Shown here: positions 7,849 to 17,423 of the stretch, piece after piece
Layout of the letters: every line of letters starts with the position of its first letter
Position numbering within the stretch: the stretch's first letter is position 1
Source of the DNA: Micavibrio_B sp964633355
GTDB taxonomy: Bacteria > Pseudomonadota > Alphaproteobacteria > Micavibrionales > Micavibrionaceae
Assembly: GCA_964633355.1 (NCBI GenBank)
Contig: CAZWGO010000013.1
Coordinates: 1 to 53,322 of the forward strand
Direction: 5' to 3'
DNA: 53,322 nucleotides
Made by a program: the position numbers and the translations under genes
The notes under the pieces: generated by a model
Databases searched by the model: none
What the model was told of the DNA's origin: nothing
Seen by the model: the letters and a program-made list of their open reading frames with translations, nothing else

Positions 7849-9464
7849 TGGACCTTATCCAGAAACCCCGTGTTTCCCTCCGCATCGCCGCATTTTTTTG
7901 CATTATTTTATATCTGGCTGGTATCTACTGCCGCCCGTTATTCCCTGTCGATGAAACGAGATATCTAAGCGTTGCCTGGGAAATGTATTCGGGCAAGAAC
8001 TGGCTGGTTCCGCATTTAAATCTTCAGCCCTACGATCACAAACCGCCGCTGCTGTTTTGGTGCATCAATTTGTTATGGCACGCTTTTAGCGTATCGCAGG
8101 AAGTCGCCATGGCGTTGCCGTTTCTATGCGCATTTCTTCTGGTGATGTGTACGCAGCGCCTTGCCGGGAAATTAATGCCGGATGAAAAAGATATCGCGAG
8201 CGCAACCTATATCCTGATCGGCTTTCTGCCTTTCGTCGTCTACAGCAATATGATCATGTTCGATATATTGTTGTCGGTTTTTGTCATCATCGGCATTACA
8301 TCTATATGGGACTATGCGAGAACATCGCATAACCGCCACCTGGTTATATTATCCGTCTGTGGCGGGCTCGGCCTTCTGACCAAAGGGCCGGTTATTTTAT
8401 TGCATCTGGTACTTCCCGTTTTACTGGCCAGATTCTGGAATAAAGGCAGCGCCATTCCTCGCCGGAAATGGGTCAGCTATTTGGTATTATCGTTTTTAGT
8501 AAGCTTGTTGCTTGGATTGTGCTGGGCTATTCCAGCCTCGATCAAGGGCGGGCCTGATTTTTCCGACCGCATTTTCTGGGGCCAGACAGCCGGACGCATG
8601 GCTAATTCTTTCGATCATCAAAAACCGTTCTGGTGGTATCTGCCATTCATGCCTCTCTTCCTTGCCCCATGGATTTTCTCTCCCTATATCTGGAAAGGCC
8701 TGAAAAATCTTAAAGAAATTCAAACTCAAAAGTCTTTGCGCTTCCTGATCGTTTGGCTGGTTCCAGCTTTTATTTCCTTTAGTTTGATCAGTGGCAAACA
8801 GCTCCATTACCTGCTGCCGCTTCTTCCCTGTCTGGGGATTATCATGGCGATGGGTTTAAAAAATGTTACTTTTGATTCCTCTTCCCGCCTGAATGTTTTG
8901 CCTTTCTTGGTCTATGGAATCCTGATGATGATCCCACTCATCATTAAATTTACTTATAGTCTTTCTTCCAGCGAATTTGCTTTCGGACAGGATCTCCTGA
9001 CACCGACCAGCTATCTGACCGGCCTATCAGCTTTAGCCATAATGACTGGCATTTTCACCATCGGGCACAAAAAACCACTGGCCTATATTCTGAGCATATC
9101 CTTGTCCTCGTTGATCCTGATGCTAAGCATGGAATTTCAGGCGAAAGACGGGTTTTTCAAAAGATATGATATTCGCCCGGTGGCAGAAGTTCTGGAGCGA
9201 AATCCCGGCCTTACTCTGGCTTTTACGCGCAATTATCATGGTGAATGGGGCTTTCTGGCGCGTCTGGACAGGCGGGTACGGCAGATGAAAGTCGAAAGCA
9301 AGGATTTATATCTGAAATACTTCCCCAATTCTTTAATCGTCGTGCGAACCGATGACCCTGCCGAAGTCGAAGCCTATGATATTATCTTTTCCATGCCGTA
9401 TAAAATGCAGGACCGCTATTACATTATTGCCAAAAAAGGTCGCGGGCACCTTTATTCCAGATAG
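7845..9464 (+). CDS. ArnT-like family 39 glycosyltransferase
   Basis: A 539-residue polytopic inner-membrane enzyme. The first periplasmic loop has VDETRYLSVAWEMYSG followed by YDHKPPLLFW, the acidic and HKPP signature of ArnT/PMT-type (GT-C) transferases. About eleven to thirteen hydrophobic stretches follow, then a soluble C-terminal part from about residue 430. It should move a sugar from undecaprenyl phosphate to lipid A, another glycolipid or a protein on the periplasmic side. The start overlaps the LAB_N stop (ATGA). None of the arn genes that make aminoarabinose is nearby, so the sugar is unknown. Confidence 0.88.
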   Translation: MMDLIQKPRVSLRIAAFFCIILYLAGIYCRPLFPVDETRYLSVAWEMYSGKNWLVPHLNLQPYDHKPPLLFWCINLLWHAFSVSQEVAMALPFLCAFLLVMCTQRLAGKLMPDEKDIASATYILIGFLPFVVYSNMIMFDILLSVFVIIGITSIWDYARTSHNRHLVILSVCGGLGLLTKGPVILLHLVLPVLLARFWNKGSAIPRRKWVSYLVLSFLVSLLLGLCWAIPASIKGGPDFSDRIFWGQTAGRMANSFDHQKPFWWYLPFMPLFLAPWIFSPYIWKGLKNLKEIQTQKSLRFLIVWLVPAFISFSLISGKQLHYLLPLLPCLGIIMAMGLKNVTFDSSSRLNVLPFLVYGILMMIPLIIKFTYSLSSSEFAFGQDLLTPTSYLTGLSALAIMTGIFTIGHKKPLAYILSISLSSLILMLSMEFQAKDGFFKRYDIRPVAEVLERNPGLTLAFTRNYHGEWGFLARLDRRVRQMKVESKDLYLKYFPNSLIVVRTDDPAEVEAYDIIFSMPYKMQDRYYIIAKKGRGHLYSR

Positions 9465-9634
9465 CAGGCATGCGCGAAACACATTTGCGTATGATATACG
9501 CCGCCCGTTTCTATCGCTGCGCACAAATCCTAAGTCATTTTATAACGGCTTTATATATTGACCTTATCGTTCAGATAATGTTTTCTCCACCGAAATATGG
9601 TATAGAGTGACGACAAACCAATCAGTGTGAGTTC
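9465..9634. other. Gap before NAD-glutamate dehydrogenase
   Basis: 170 bases with no gene I can support. A TTGACC at 9558 and a TATAGA at about 9600 are isolated promoter-like boxes with poor mutual spacing. No terminator is visible for the upstream operon. Confidence 0.4.
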
Positions 9635-12600
9635 ATGCACAAGAATAAAAAAACGGCTTCCCCCAAAAAAGTAATTTCAAAAACGCCTAAATCCGTGTTT
9701 CAGAATTTTCAGCAACTCTATATCTCTGAAATTCCCGATGCCGATCTGGCCGAGATCAATCACAAGAGTCTCGAGCTTTTGATCAAGCGCCAATTCGATC
9801 TGGCCGACAAAAGAACGAAAAACAAAATATCGATTGAGGTCGATAACCCGACCTTAAAAACCTGGGGCTGGGATGGCTCGAACACTGTTATCAGCATTCT
9901 CTTCGATGACATGTCGTTTGTCATTGATTCCGTTACTGCCTTACTAACTCGTCACGGCTTTAACATCGCCAATACGTTCCACCCTCTCCTGTACACGCGT
10001 CGCGGCAAAAATCGTAAAATCGAAGATATCTCTATTGATGCAAAAGACGGTTACACGGGCGAAGGATTTTTATTTATTGAATTGAGCCGCCGCCTTACCA
10101 AACCGCAAATCGATATTCTTAAAACAGAAATTTCGGACGTCCTCTCTGATGTCCAATTGGCGACCGGCGACTGGCGCCAAATCAAGGAGCGCGTCAAGGC
10201 CGCTCATGAAGGCTTGAAAGAAGCGCCGGATCTCGATTTCGACGATCTTCAGGAATATCTTGAATTCATTAATTATATTCACGACGATAACTTTACGCTG
10301 CTTGGCTACAAATATTACAAGGCGTCAAAAAAAGGCGGCAAACTGATTTTTACGCCTGATCACGATAGTGGTCTTGGGCTTTTGTCAAAAAACCGTAAAA
10401 AACCATATCTGAACGGCGAAGAAAAAATTCTTTTCGAAGATACGAAAACAAAAGAAACACTGCCTGCCGTTTTCGTTCATAAGCTTGCCCTGAAATCATC
10501 CGTCCATCGCAGCGTACCGATGGATTCCATTCTGGTGCGCCAATACGATAAAAAAGGCAATGTCATCGGCGAGGCCCTGATTGTCGGCCTGTTCACCTCT
10601 GTCACCTATTCCCGCAGCATCCGCGGCGTTCCGTTCCTGCGTCACAAGGGAACCAAGATCATCAATATGGCGGGCTTCGATCCGCAAAGCCATGATTTGC
10701 GCGCGCTTCGCGACATCATTGAAAAATTCCCGCGCGATGAATTTATGCAGACCTCGCCAAAAGATTTATACGAGACCTCGCTTAAAATTCTGCGCCTGAA
10801 AGAACGCCCCCGCATTTCTCTTTTCCTGCGCGAAGACCCGTTTGGCCGCACTCTATCCGCGCTGATCTATATTCCCCGCGATCGTTTTGACACGCGCCTG
10901 CGCCTTAAATTCGAACGCATCCTGGAAGAAGAGCTGGAAGCAAGCTGTACGCGATTTACATCGACAGTGGACGATTCTCCTTTAGTTCGCATTATCTATA
11001 GTCTGCAATGGCAGCAAGGAAAGCGCGTCGAATACGACACATCGATGATCGAAGCGCGATTGCAGGAAGCCGGTCGCAGCTGGGATGAAGTTCTGTTCCA
11101 GACGCTCATGGAAAAATACCGCGATCACGACGACGCGGCGAGGATTTCCGATAAATATAATTCCGCTTTTCCGGTCTCCTATCAGGAAAGATACAGGGGC
11201 CGTCAGGCTTTGCATGATATCGCAAAGATCGAAGAAGTATTGACGACGCGCCAGATCGATCTCGATCTTTTCAAACCGCAAAACACGCCAAGCCGCCACC
11301 TGTCGCTTAAAGTCTATAGCCCGGGCGTTACCATTTCTCTCTCCGACATTCTTCCCGTACTGGAAAATATGGGTCTAAAAGTCATCGAAGAATATCCGTT
11401 CGAAGTGTTGATTCAGGGCCGCTCGGTCTGGATTCAGGATCTGGTTGTCGAAATTCCAGCGCAATTGCAAAGCCTTGATGTGAGCGCCATCCGTCATGCT
11501 TTCGAAGCCTGTTTCAAGCTGGTCTGGTCCGGTCATGTCGAAAACGATTCTCTAAACAAACTGATTGTTCTTGCCGCGCTAAATTCACGCGAGATTGCTA
11601 TTTTGCGCAGCTATGTCCGCTATTTGCGCCAGACAACTTCTCCATATTCGCTATCTTACGTCGAACAGGCCCTGACAGATTATCCGTCGATAGCAAAACT
11701 CTTGACCGGATTATTCAAGGCGCATTTTGATCCCGATACGCAAGGTAAAGGCAAGGCCGTCGTGCCGGGCGTTCTGGCCGCCATAGATCAAAACCTGCAA
11801 CATGTCAGCGCGCTTGATCAGGATAAAATTCTGCGAAGCCTGACAAGCCTTATTCAGGCGACATTGCGCACGAATTACTTCCAGAACAAACCCTGGATTT
11901 CCTTGAAATTCGATAGCGCCGCCGTTCCAGAGCTTCCCGATCCGCGCCCTTACCGCGAGATTTTCGTCTATTCTCCGCGCGTCGAGGGTATTCATTTGCG
12001 CGGCGACGTTATCGCTCGCGGCGGCCTGCGTTGGTCGGATCGCAACGAAGATTTCCGCACCGAGGTTCTGGGCCTCATGAAAGCCCAGCAAGTGAAAAAC
12101 GCAATTATCATCCCGATGGGTGCCAAAGGCGGCTTTATCGTCAAGAAACCGCCGGTTATTGGCGGACGCGAAGCCTTCCTTGAAGAAGGCAAAGAATGTT
12201 ACCGTACTTTCATTCGCGGCCTTCTCGATATCACTGATAATCAAAAAGGCGGCAAGATCATTCCTCCCAAAGACGTGGTTCGCCGCGATGATAACGATCC
12301 TTATCTCGTTGTCGCTGCCGATAAGGGGACCGCAACCTTCTCAGATATCGCCAATGCCTTGTCCGCAGAGTATGATTTCTGGCTTGGGGACGCTTTTGCT
12401 TCAGGCGGATCGCATGGTTACGACCATAAAGATATGGGCATCACGGCCCGTGGCGCTTGGGAATCCGTAAAACGCCATTTCCATGAGCTCGGGCTTGATA
12501 CGCAAAAGCAAGAATTCGATATCATCGGCATCGGCGATATGGGCGGCGATGTATTCGGCAACGGCTTGCTTCAAACCAAGACAGCCCGCCTCGTTGGAGC

Positions 12601-13957
12601 TTTTAACCACCTGCATATTTTCTGCGATCCCAATCCGGATGCGGCAGCGACCTTTAAAGAGCGCGAACGATTGTTCAAAGAGGTTAAAGGCTGGGATCAT
12701 TATAATGAAAAACTTTTATCCAAAGGCGGACGTATCTACAAACGCTCGGATAAATCATTGAAACTGACATCCGAGATTCAAAAACGCTTCGGCCTGTCAA
12801 AAAGCGAGGTTTCGCCGATTGAATTAATCCGCGCCATGCTCATGGCAAAGACAGATCTTCTCTTCTTCGGCGGTATCGGCACCTATGTGAAATCGACGAA
12901 AGAAGCCCATATCGATGCAGGTGATCGCAGCAATGATCCTCTTCGCGTTAACGGCAGCGAGCTTCGTGCCCGCGTGATCGGCGAAGGGGCAAATCTTGGC
13001 ATGACGCAGCGCGGACGTATCGAATACGCCCAGCAAGGCGGACGCCTCAATACCGACTTTATCGACAACTCCGCAGGTGTCGATACATCCGACCATGAAG
13101 TGAATATCAAGATATTGCTATCTGATGTCATGGCGCAAAAGAACAGCAAGATGAACCTCAAATCCCGCGACAAGCTTTTGGAAAGCATGACAAAGGAAGT
13201 CGAGCAACTCGTCCTGCGCGACAATTATCAGCAGGCGCAGGCGTTGTCCCTGATCACATCCAAAGCAGCCGAGAATATTGTTTTCCATGCCAAGCTGATG
13301 ACTTTGCTCGAGCATGACGGTCTTCTTCGCCGCGATATCGAATTCCTGCCGGATGACGAAGCGATTGAGAAGCGCCGCCTGTCCGGCCTTGGCCTGACAC
13401 GTCCGGAATTGTGCGTTCTTTTCTCCTACAGCAAGATCGCCTTTACGAAGGATTTAATCGCCACGAAAATTCCAGATGATAAATCCATGCTGGATTGGGC
13501 CATTCGTTATTTCCCGGTCGCAATGCAAAAGAAATTTGCAGATGAGATTAAAAATCACCGATTGAAACGCAATATCATCGCGACGATGATTTCGAATGCG
13601 ATCATTAACCGTATGGGGCCGAGCTTTATCCGCCTGACAATGGCGAAAACCGGCAAAAGCGTCGAAGAGATTACCCGCGCCTATATCAAAGTGCGCGATG
13701 AATACGATTTACGCGACCTATGGGAAGGTATCGAGGCGCTCGACAACAAAATCGATGCGGAAACGCAATTGAAAGCTCTGCGCGAAATTGCCGAGATTGC
13801 CGCCATGCAGGTTCTATCACTACTGAAAACAGGCAAGATCTCAACCAGAACCGCGCCTTTATCCGAAGCGCAGAACCGGTCAGACTGGATGAAAGCAGGC
13901 TTGCCGTCAGATCTCGCTACGAAAATGGCGCGACTGAAATCCTTAAACGTGGATTAA
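9635..13957 (+). CDS. Large NAD-dependent glutamate dehydrogenase (GDH-180 type)
   Basis: A 1440-residue enzyme that deaminates glutamate to 2-oxoglutarate with NAD. It is one of the giant bacterial GDHs with long N-terminal regulatory (ACT-like) segments and a C-terminal helical domain. The catalytic core is recognisable by RGGLRWSDRNEDFRTEV and IPMGAKGGFIVKK (about residues 790-835), VAADKGTATFSD and FDIIGIGDMGGDVFGNG. Relatives are usually about 1600 residues, so this one is short, mostly at the N-terminus. The ribosome site before ATG 9635 is weak. It provides carbon and ammonia from glutamate, and so links with PutA at 47789-50824. Its stop overlaps the convergent gene at 13954 by four bases. 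Confidence 0.95.
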   Translation: MHKNKKTASPKKVISKTPKSVFQNFQQLYISEIPDADLAEINHKSLELLIKRQFDLADKRTKNKISIEVDNPTLKTWGWDGSNTVISILFDDMSFVIDSVTALLTRHGFNIANTFHPLLYTRRGKNRKIEDISIDAKDGYTGEGFLFIELSRRLTKPQIDILKTEISDVLSDVQLATGDWRQIKERVKAAHEGLKEAPDLDFDDLQEYLEFINYIHDDNFTLLGYKYYKASKKGGKLIFTPDHDSGLGLLSKNRKKPYLNGEEKILFEDTKTKETLPAVFVHKLALKSSVHRSVPMDSILVRQYDKKGNVIGEALIVGLFTSVTYSRSIRGVPFLRHKGTKIINMAGFDPQSHDLRALRDIIEKFPRDEFMQTSPKDLYETSLKILRLKERPRISLFLREDPFGRTLSALIYIPRDRFDTRLRLKFERILEEELEASCTRFTSTVDDSPLVRIIYSLQWQQGKRVEYDTSMIEARLQEAGRSWDEVLFQTLMEKYRDHDDAARISDKYNSAFPVSYQERYRGRQALHDIAKIEEVLTTRQIDLDLFKPQNTPSRHLSLKVYSPGVTISLSDILPVLENMGLKVIEEYPFEVLIQGRSVWIQDLVVEIPAQLQSLDVSAIRHAFEACFKLVWSGHVENDSLNKLIVLAALNSREIAILRSYVRYLRQTTSPYSLSYVEQALTDYPSIAKLLTGLFKAHFDPDTQGKGKAVVPGVLAAIDQNLQHVSALDQDKILRSLTSLIQATLRTNYFQNKPWISLKFDSAAVPELPDPRPYREIFVYSPRVEGIHLRGDVIARGGLRWSDRNEDFRTEVLGLMKAQQVKNAIIIPMGAKGGFIVKKPPVIGGREAFLEEGKECYRTFIRGLLDITDNQKGGKIIPPKDVVRRDDNDPYLVVAADKGTATFSDIANALSAEYDFWLGDAFASGGSHGYDHKDMGITARGAWESVKRHFHELGLDTQKQEFDIIGIGDMGGDVFGNGLLQTKTARLVGAFNHLHIFCDPNPDAAATFKERERLFKEVKGWDHYNEKLLSKGGRIYKRSDKSLKLTSEIQKRFGLSKSEVSPIELIRAMLMAKTDLLFFGGIGTYVKSTKEAHIDAGDRSNDPLRVNGSELRARVIGEGANLGMTQRGRIEYAQQGGRLNTDFIDNSAGVDTSDHEVNIKILLSDVMAQKNSKMNLKSRDKLLESMTKEVEQLVLRDNYQQAQALSLITSKAAENIVFHAKLMTLLEHDGLLRRDIEFLPDDEAIEKRRLSGLGLTRPELCVLFSYSKIAFTKDLIATKIPDDKSMLDWAIRYFPVAMQKKFADEIKNHRLKRNIIATMISNAIINRMGPSFIRLTMAKTGKSVEEITRAYIKVRDEYDLRDLWEGIEALDNKIDAETQLKALREIAEIAAMQVLSLLKTGKISTRTAPLSEAQNRSDWMKAGLPSDLATKMARLKSLNVD

Positions 13958-14664
13958 TTTAAAACGAACGACTGCGGATTAGTGCTGTGTAATTTGCTGT
14001 ATCGCTTTTCCAGATACTCATGAGCGCTCTGTAAAGCCGCAGTATTATTGATGACTGGTACAGCGCTGATTGCAGCATAATTTAAAGCTGCCTCAACATC
14101 GCATATCCAATTCTCAAAGAATTCTGTTGTTCTTCTAAGACCTTTTAAAGGAGAAGAAAATTTTGCTTCAGTTAACTTTTGAATATTGTCGTTTTTAGTA
14201 GGCACAAGATTCAATCTTTCCAGCGCCGCCTTTTTAAAATCTATTCTGAAGAATTGAGGATAGCTTTCAATAATTTTTGTGGCGGCCGTTAAAAGCTCAT
14301 CGGTGCGTTCTTCCAGCTTTCTTTCTAAAGCGGGGTTTAGATAATCTTCATTTGGCTGCGTATATTTCTCTTCCATCTTTTTTATAAGATGGGGAAGCTG
14401 CCCTGGCAGAATATGCTGCTTATTTAACTCACTAAGATAAGGCATCAAACTGCTTTTTTCCATGCCTGCCCTTATTAAAATTATTGCATCGAGACCGGCC
14501 TCTATTTTATCTGGAACTTCATGTGAAAATTCTTCTATGAAATCTGCACTATCAGGCTTTTGATAAAAAGATTTGATAAATACTCGCCTGTAACTTAAAG
14601 CTGCCGCCTTCGTCGCCTCTGCCTGAAATTTTGGCGATAAGCTCAAAAAAGCATTCATACTCAA
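13954..14664 (-). CDS. Hypothetical protein, helical, 236 residues
   Basis: I do not recognise this protein. It is charged, mostly helical in character, and has no signal peptide or membrane segment. Features seen are a Lys/Glu-rich middle (KKMEEKYTQ, ERKLEERTDELL) and several aromatic residues (FFENWICDVEA). The DNA is visibly richer in A+T than the flanking dehydrogenase and ubiA genes, which suggests a gene of different history. The ATG at 14664 is preceded by GGAGAA, a good ribosome site. It converges with the glutamate dehydrogenase gene. It may be lineage-specific. Confidence 0.65.
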   Translation of the reverse strand: MSMNAFLSLSPKFQAEATKAAALSYRRVFIKSFYQKPDSADFIEEFSHEVPDKIEAGLDAIILIRAGMEKSSLMPYLSELNKQHILPGQLPHLIKKMEEKYTQPNEDYLNPALERKLEERTDELLTAATKIIESYPQFFRIDFKKAALERLNLVPTKNDNIQKLTEAKFSSPLKGLRRTTEFFENWICDVEAALNYAAISAVPVINNTAALQSAHEYLEKRYSKLHSTNPQSFVLN

Positions 14665-14740
14665 TTCTCCTGTTCGTTTTTTCTTTCATGCTAATAAAAA
14701 AACTAAAAGGATGTCAATTTATGGATTCATCTATCCGCCA

Positions 14741-15688
14741 TCAAATGCGAATAAAAGCCAGTGCCAGCGCCAACAGAACGAGCAAAGCAAAGTTACGATT
14801 GGAGCGGAAAATCGCCAGCGAGCTAGCCGGGTCGTTCATATTCCATGTGTGGAGCTGGATAATCAGGTGGAAACAGCATGCCGCCCAGCCGACAAAAAAC
14901 GGCCATGCTGCGTTTAAAATAATCCCCACCATCAGGATGAGGAAAGCAGTTCCGGCGTAGAAACCAGTAATCCATTTATAACTGTCATTGCCGAATTTCA
15001 GCGCGGTGGATTTGACGCCGATCACCGCATCGTCTTCCTTATCCTGATGCGCATAAATGGTGTCATAGCCGAGCGTCCATGAAATGCCTGCCGCATATAA
15101 GAATAACGCTGGCCAAGTTAATTGCCCTGTTACCGCCGCCCAGCCCATCAAAGCCCCCATATTAAAGGTTAGGCCAAGAATAAACTGCGGATACCATGTG
15201 ACCCGCTTGGCGAGCGGATAAAGCACGACCATGACGATTGCCATGACGCCAAGAAAAATCGCCGTTGGTGAAAGCTGCACTAAAATCAAAAGCCCAATCC
15301 AGAGCAGGGTAAACAAAAAGAAAATGCCTTGCGCCGGCGTGATATCCCCTGCGGCCAATGGTCTTGATTTTGTGCGCTCAACCTGAGCGTCGATCTTGCG
15401 GTCCCAAAGATCGTTGATCACGCAGCCCGCCGCGCGCATCACGAACGCACCGACGATAAAGAGAAAGAATAGATACCATTCATGAAAGCGGAAATTCTGA
15501 AAGCCTTTACCCGCCGCCGTAATCGACCACAACCCCGGCAATAGTAAAAGCCATGTCCCTACAGGGCGGTCCAGCCGTGCAAGACGCGCATAGGGCCAGC
15601 AGAAAGCAGGTAAGTGTTTTTCAACCCATCCGTCTTTTTGAATATCCGTATGGGAAATAGTATTTTCTATGCTATCAGGATGGGTCAT
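14741..15688 (-). CDS. ubiA: 4-hydroxybenzoate polyprenyltransferase UbiA
   Basis: A 315-residue integral membrane prenyltransferase of ubiquinone synthesis. The two Asp-rich motifs that bind the prenyl diphosphate through Mg are present: NDLWDRKID (92-100) and DTIYAHQDKEDD (about 209-220). The family's N-terminal YARLARLDRPVGTWLL is also there. About nine transmembrane helices are evident. It supplies quinone for the respiratory chain that feeds the oxidase encoded at 18-26 kb. The ATG shares its bases with the start of the divergent rsmE gene (CATG at 15686-15689), so each promoter must lie inside the other gene, unless one gene starts further in. Confidence 0.95.
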   Translation of the reverse strand: MTHPDSIENTISHTDIQKDGWVEKHLPAFCWPYARLARLDRPVGTWLLLLPGLWSITAAGKGFQNFRFHEWYLFFLFIVGAFVMRAAGCVINDLWDRKIDAQVERTKSRPLAAGDITPAQGIFFLFTLLWIGLLILVQLSPTAIFLGVMAIVMVVLYPLAKRVTWYPQFILGLTFNMGALMGWAAVTGQLTWPALFLYAAGISWTLGYDTIYAHQDKEDDAVIGVKSTALKFGNDSYKWITGFYAGTAFLILMVGIILNAAWPFFVGWAACCFHLIIQLHTWNMNDPASSLAIFRSNRNFALLVLLALALAFIRI

Positions 15689-16406
15689 GGGAAAAGAACA
15701 ATATGATTACCGCAGCCCGCGGATTTTTGTTGAAAGCGATCTGGCAGAGAATAGCACAATTTCGCTCGATGATGACACTACTCATTACCTGAAGAATGTC
15801 TTGCGCCGTGCCGACGGCTCTGTGGTTCGTGTTTTTAACGGACGGGATGGCGAATATCTGGCCGCTTTTACGCCGCAAAGCAAAAAATCCTATGCGCTGG
15901 ATATCCAAAACAGGCTCAGGGAACAAACCAGTACGTCAAAAGAGATTCATCTCGTTTTCGCGCCGATTAAAAAAGATCGTCAGGATTTTATGATCGAGAA
16001 AGCCGTTGAACTTGGCGCGACACATTTCCATCCGGTGCTGACACAGCAAACAATTATTCGTGATCTAAATGAAACGAGGGTAAAAAAACAAATTCAGGAA
16101 GCCGCCGAGCAATGCGAACGGCTTGATATTCCAAAACTGGAACCGCTTCTGAAACTTGACCAGTTTTTGCGTAACTGGAGTGATGGCATCCCGCTTTATG
16201 CCGCGCTAGAGCGTAGCGATAAAGAACCTTTATCTTCGGCCTCTTATTCATGCGCTATCTTGATCGGACCCGAAGGCGGGTTTTCCGACGATGAAAAAGA
16301 AATGCTTTTAAACAATCCCAAAGTAACAGCCGTAACTTTGGGCGAACGAATCTTACGCGCCGAAACTGCGGCGATCTTTTCGCTTTCTATCCTGTCTTCG
16401 AGGTAA
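15687..16406 (+). CDS. rsmE: 16S rRNA m3U1498 methyltransferase RsmE
   Basis: A 239-residue SPOUT methyltransferase acting on 16S rRNA. An N-terminal PUA-like segment (YRSPRIFVESDL to VVRVFNGRDGEY) is followed by the knotted SAM-binding domain with LIGPEGGFSDDE and TLGERILRAETA, both hallmark motifs. I prefer ATG 15687 because the conserved N-terminus begins right after it; an in-frame ATG at 15669 would lie inside ubiA. The start overlaps the ubiA start on the other strand. Confidence 0.95.
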   Translation: MGKEQYDYRSPRIFVESDLAENSTISLDDDTTHYLKNVLRRADGSVVRVFNGRDGEYLAAFTPQSKKSYALDIQNRLREQTSTSKEIHLVFAPIKKDRQDFMIEKAVELGATHFHPVLTQQTIIRDLNETRVKKQIQEAAEQCERLDIPKLEPLLKLDQFLRNWSDGIPLYAALERSDKEPLSSASYSCAILIGPEGGFSDDEKEMLLNNPKVTAVTLGERILRAETAAIFSLSILSSR

Positions 16407-16421
16407 GATAATAATTCTCGA

Positions 16422-17354
16422 TTACAACGGCTGATAATAGAGTTGCTGCTGCGTAACCACCGACTGTTGACGATCAACATGAATACTAAGCGGCACATCA
16501 GACACTCCTTCCATTCGCGCAGATATATCGCTTACTTTCAGAGTCTCCAATATTGAGGCGTCTATGTCGCTTACAGCAAGTTCAGCATCTCTAATCTGAG
16601 GCCGCAGGTCATCCAGAACCGCTTTGACCAAATTAAAAATATCGATAATTTCCCGATCGGATGGAATTGCAAAACGCTCGAATTTTTCTACGCCATTACT
16701 TCCTGAAGGAAGAAAATTCTTCTCTGGATGAGCAGTGTCATATGAATAAATATGACCGTCAGGTGTTTCAACTTTCCACTCAGGATCAAACCAACCTTTG
16801 GTAACTTCAATTCCTCTGCTTTTTGCGTCTTCTATGATTTTGTTAAGGTCGAAACCGCTTGCAATACGTTGTTCTTCGATGCTCTGTCCGCTTTCCTGAC
16901 CGATAAGCCATGAAAGGGTGCGGATTAAATTCTCGATATCTTCAAACATTTCTGCTTTCTCCTTTACCATCTCGGTAAATCCTTCCGCTGTCGCGAGATA
17001 AACAGGATCAGGAGTAAAGGAAGTCGGAGAATAAAGTGCGGCTTGAATAGTCGTGGTGAATGCTTCCGCTCTTGCATCGCCCTGATAATGGTAACCTTCA
17101 TCAGGCAATTGATCGACGGCCAATGCAAAGATGACATGTGATATATCATGTGGATGCGCGGTCGCTTCTTCGCCAAACCAAAGCTTCACATGCACTTGGC
17201 TTGCTGCTTTCAGGGTTAGATCGTTTTTCTTCCAATCGGCGACCTCTTGGAAACTTCCCTCTGCAATCCGCGCCGATCCGGGACGCTGCATTATTTGTAA
17301 AGCGGCAGCCCTGTTATGATTGAGACTTAACGCTTCTTTTTCGTGTTTTACCAT
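16422..17354 (-). CDS. Hypothetical protein, 310 residues
   Basis: I do not recognise this protein. It is soluble and acidic, with no signal peptide. Visible features are a His-containing stretch (EEATAHPHDISHVIF), a segment WFDPEWKVETPDGHIYSYD that resembles a small beta unit, a likely coiled helical region (FTEMVKEKAEMFEDIENL) and a Gln-rich end (RQQSVVTQQQLYYQPL). It sits between the convergent rsmE gene and a MAPEG gene lying upstream on the same strand 69 bp away. Nothing in the context gives a role. Confidence 0.6.
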   Translation of the reverse strand: MVKHEKEALSLNHNRAAALQIMQRPGSARIAEGSFQEVADWKKNDLTLKAASQVHVKLWFGEEATAHPHDISHVIFALAVDQLPDEGYHYQGDARAEAFTTTIQAALYSPTSFTPDPVYLATAEGFTEMVKEKAEMFEDIENLIRTLSWLIGQESGQSIEEQRIASGFDLNKIIEDAKSRGIEVTKGWFDPEWKVETPDGHIYSYDTAHPEKNFLPSGSNGVEKFERFAIPSDREIIDIFNLVKAVLDDLRPQIRDAELAVSDIDASILETLKVSDISARMEGVSDVPLSIHVDRQQSVVTQQQLYYQPL

Positions 17355-17423
17355 AAAGATATAATAGGTATAAAATATAAAGGTTTCACTAAAGCCATAA
17401 TGAATTTGAAAAATGTAATAATA

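Noticed and set aside
9470..9610. A 46-codon frame just upstream of NAD-GDH
   Set aside because: No ribosome site, no amino-acid bias typical of a leader peptide and no recognisable family; probably chance.
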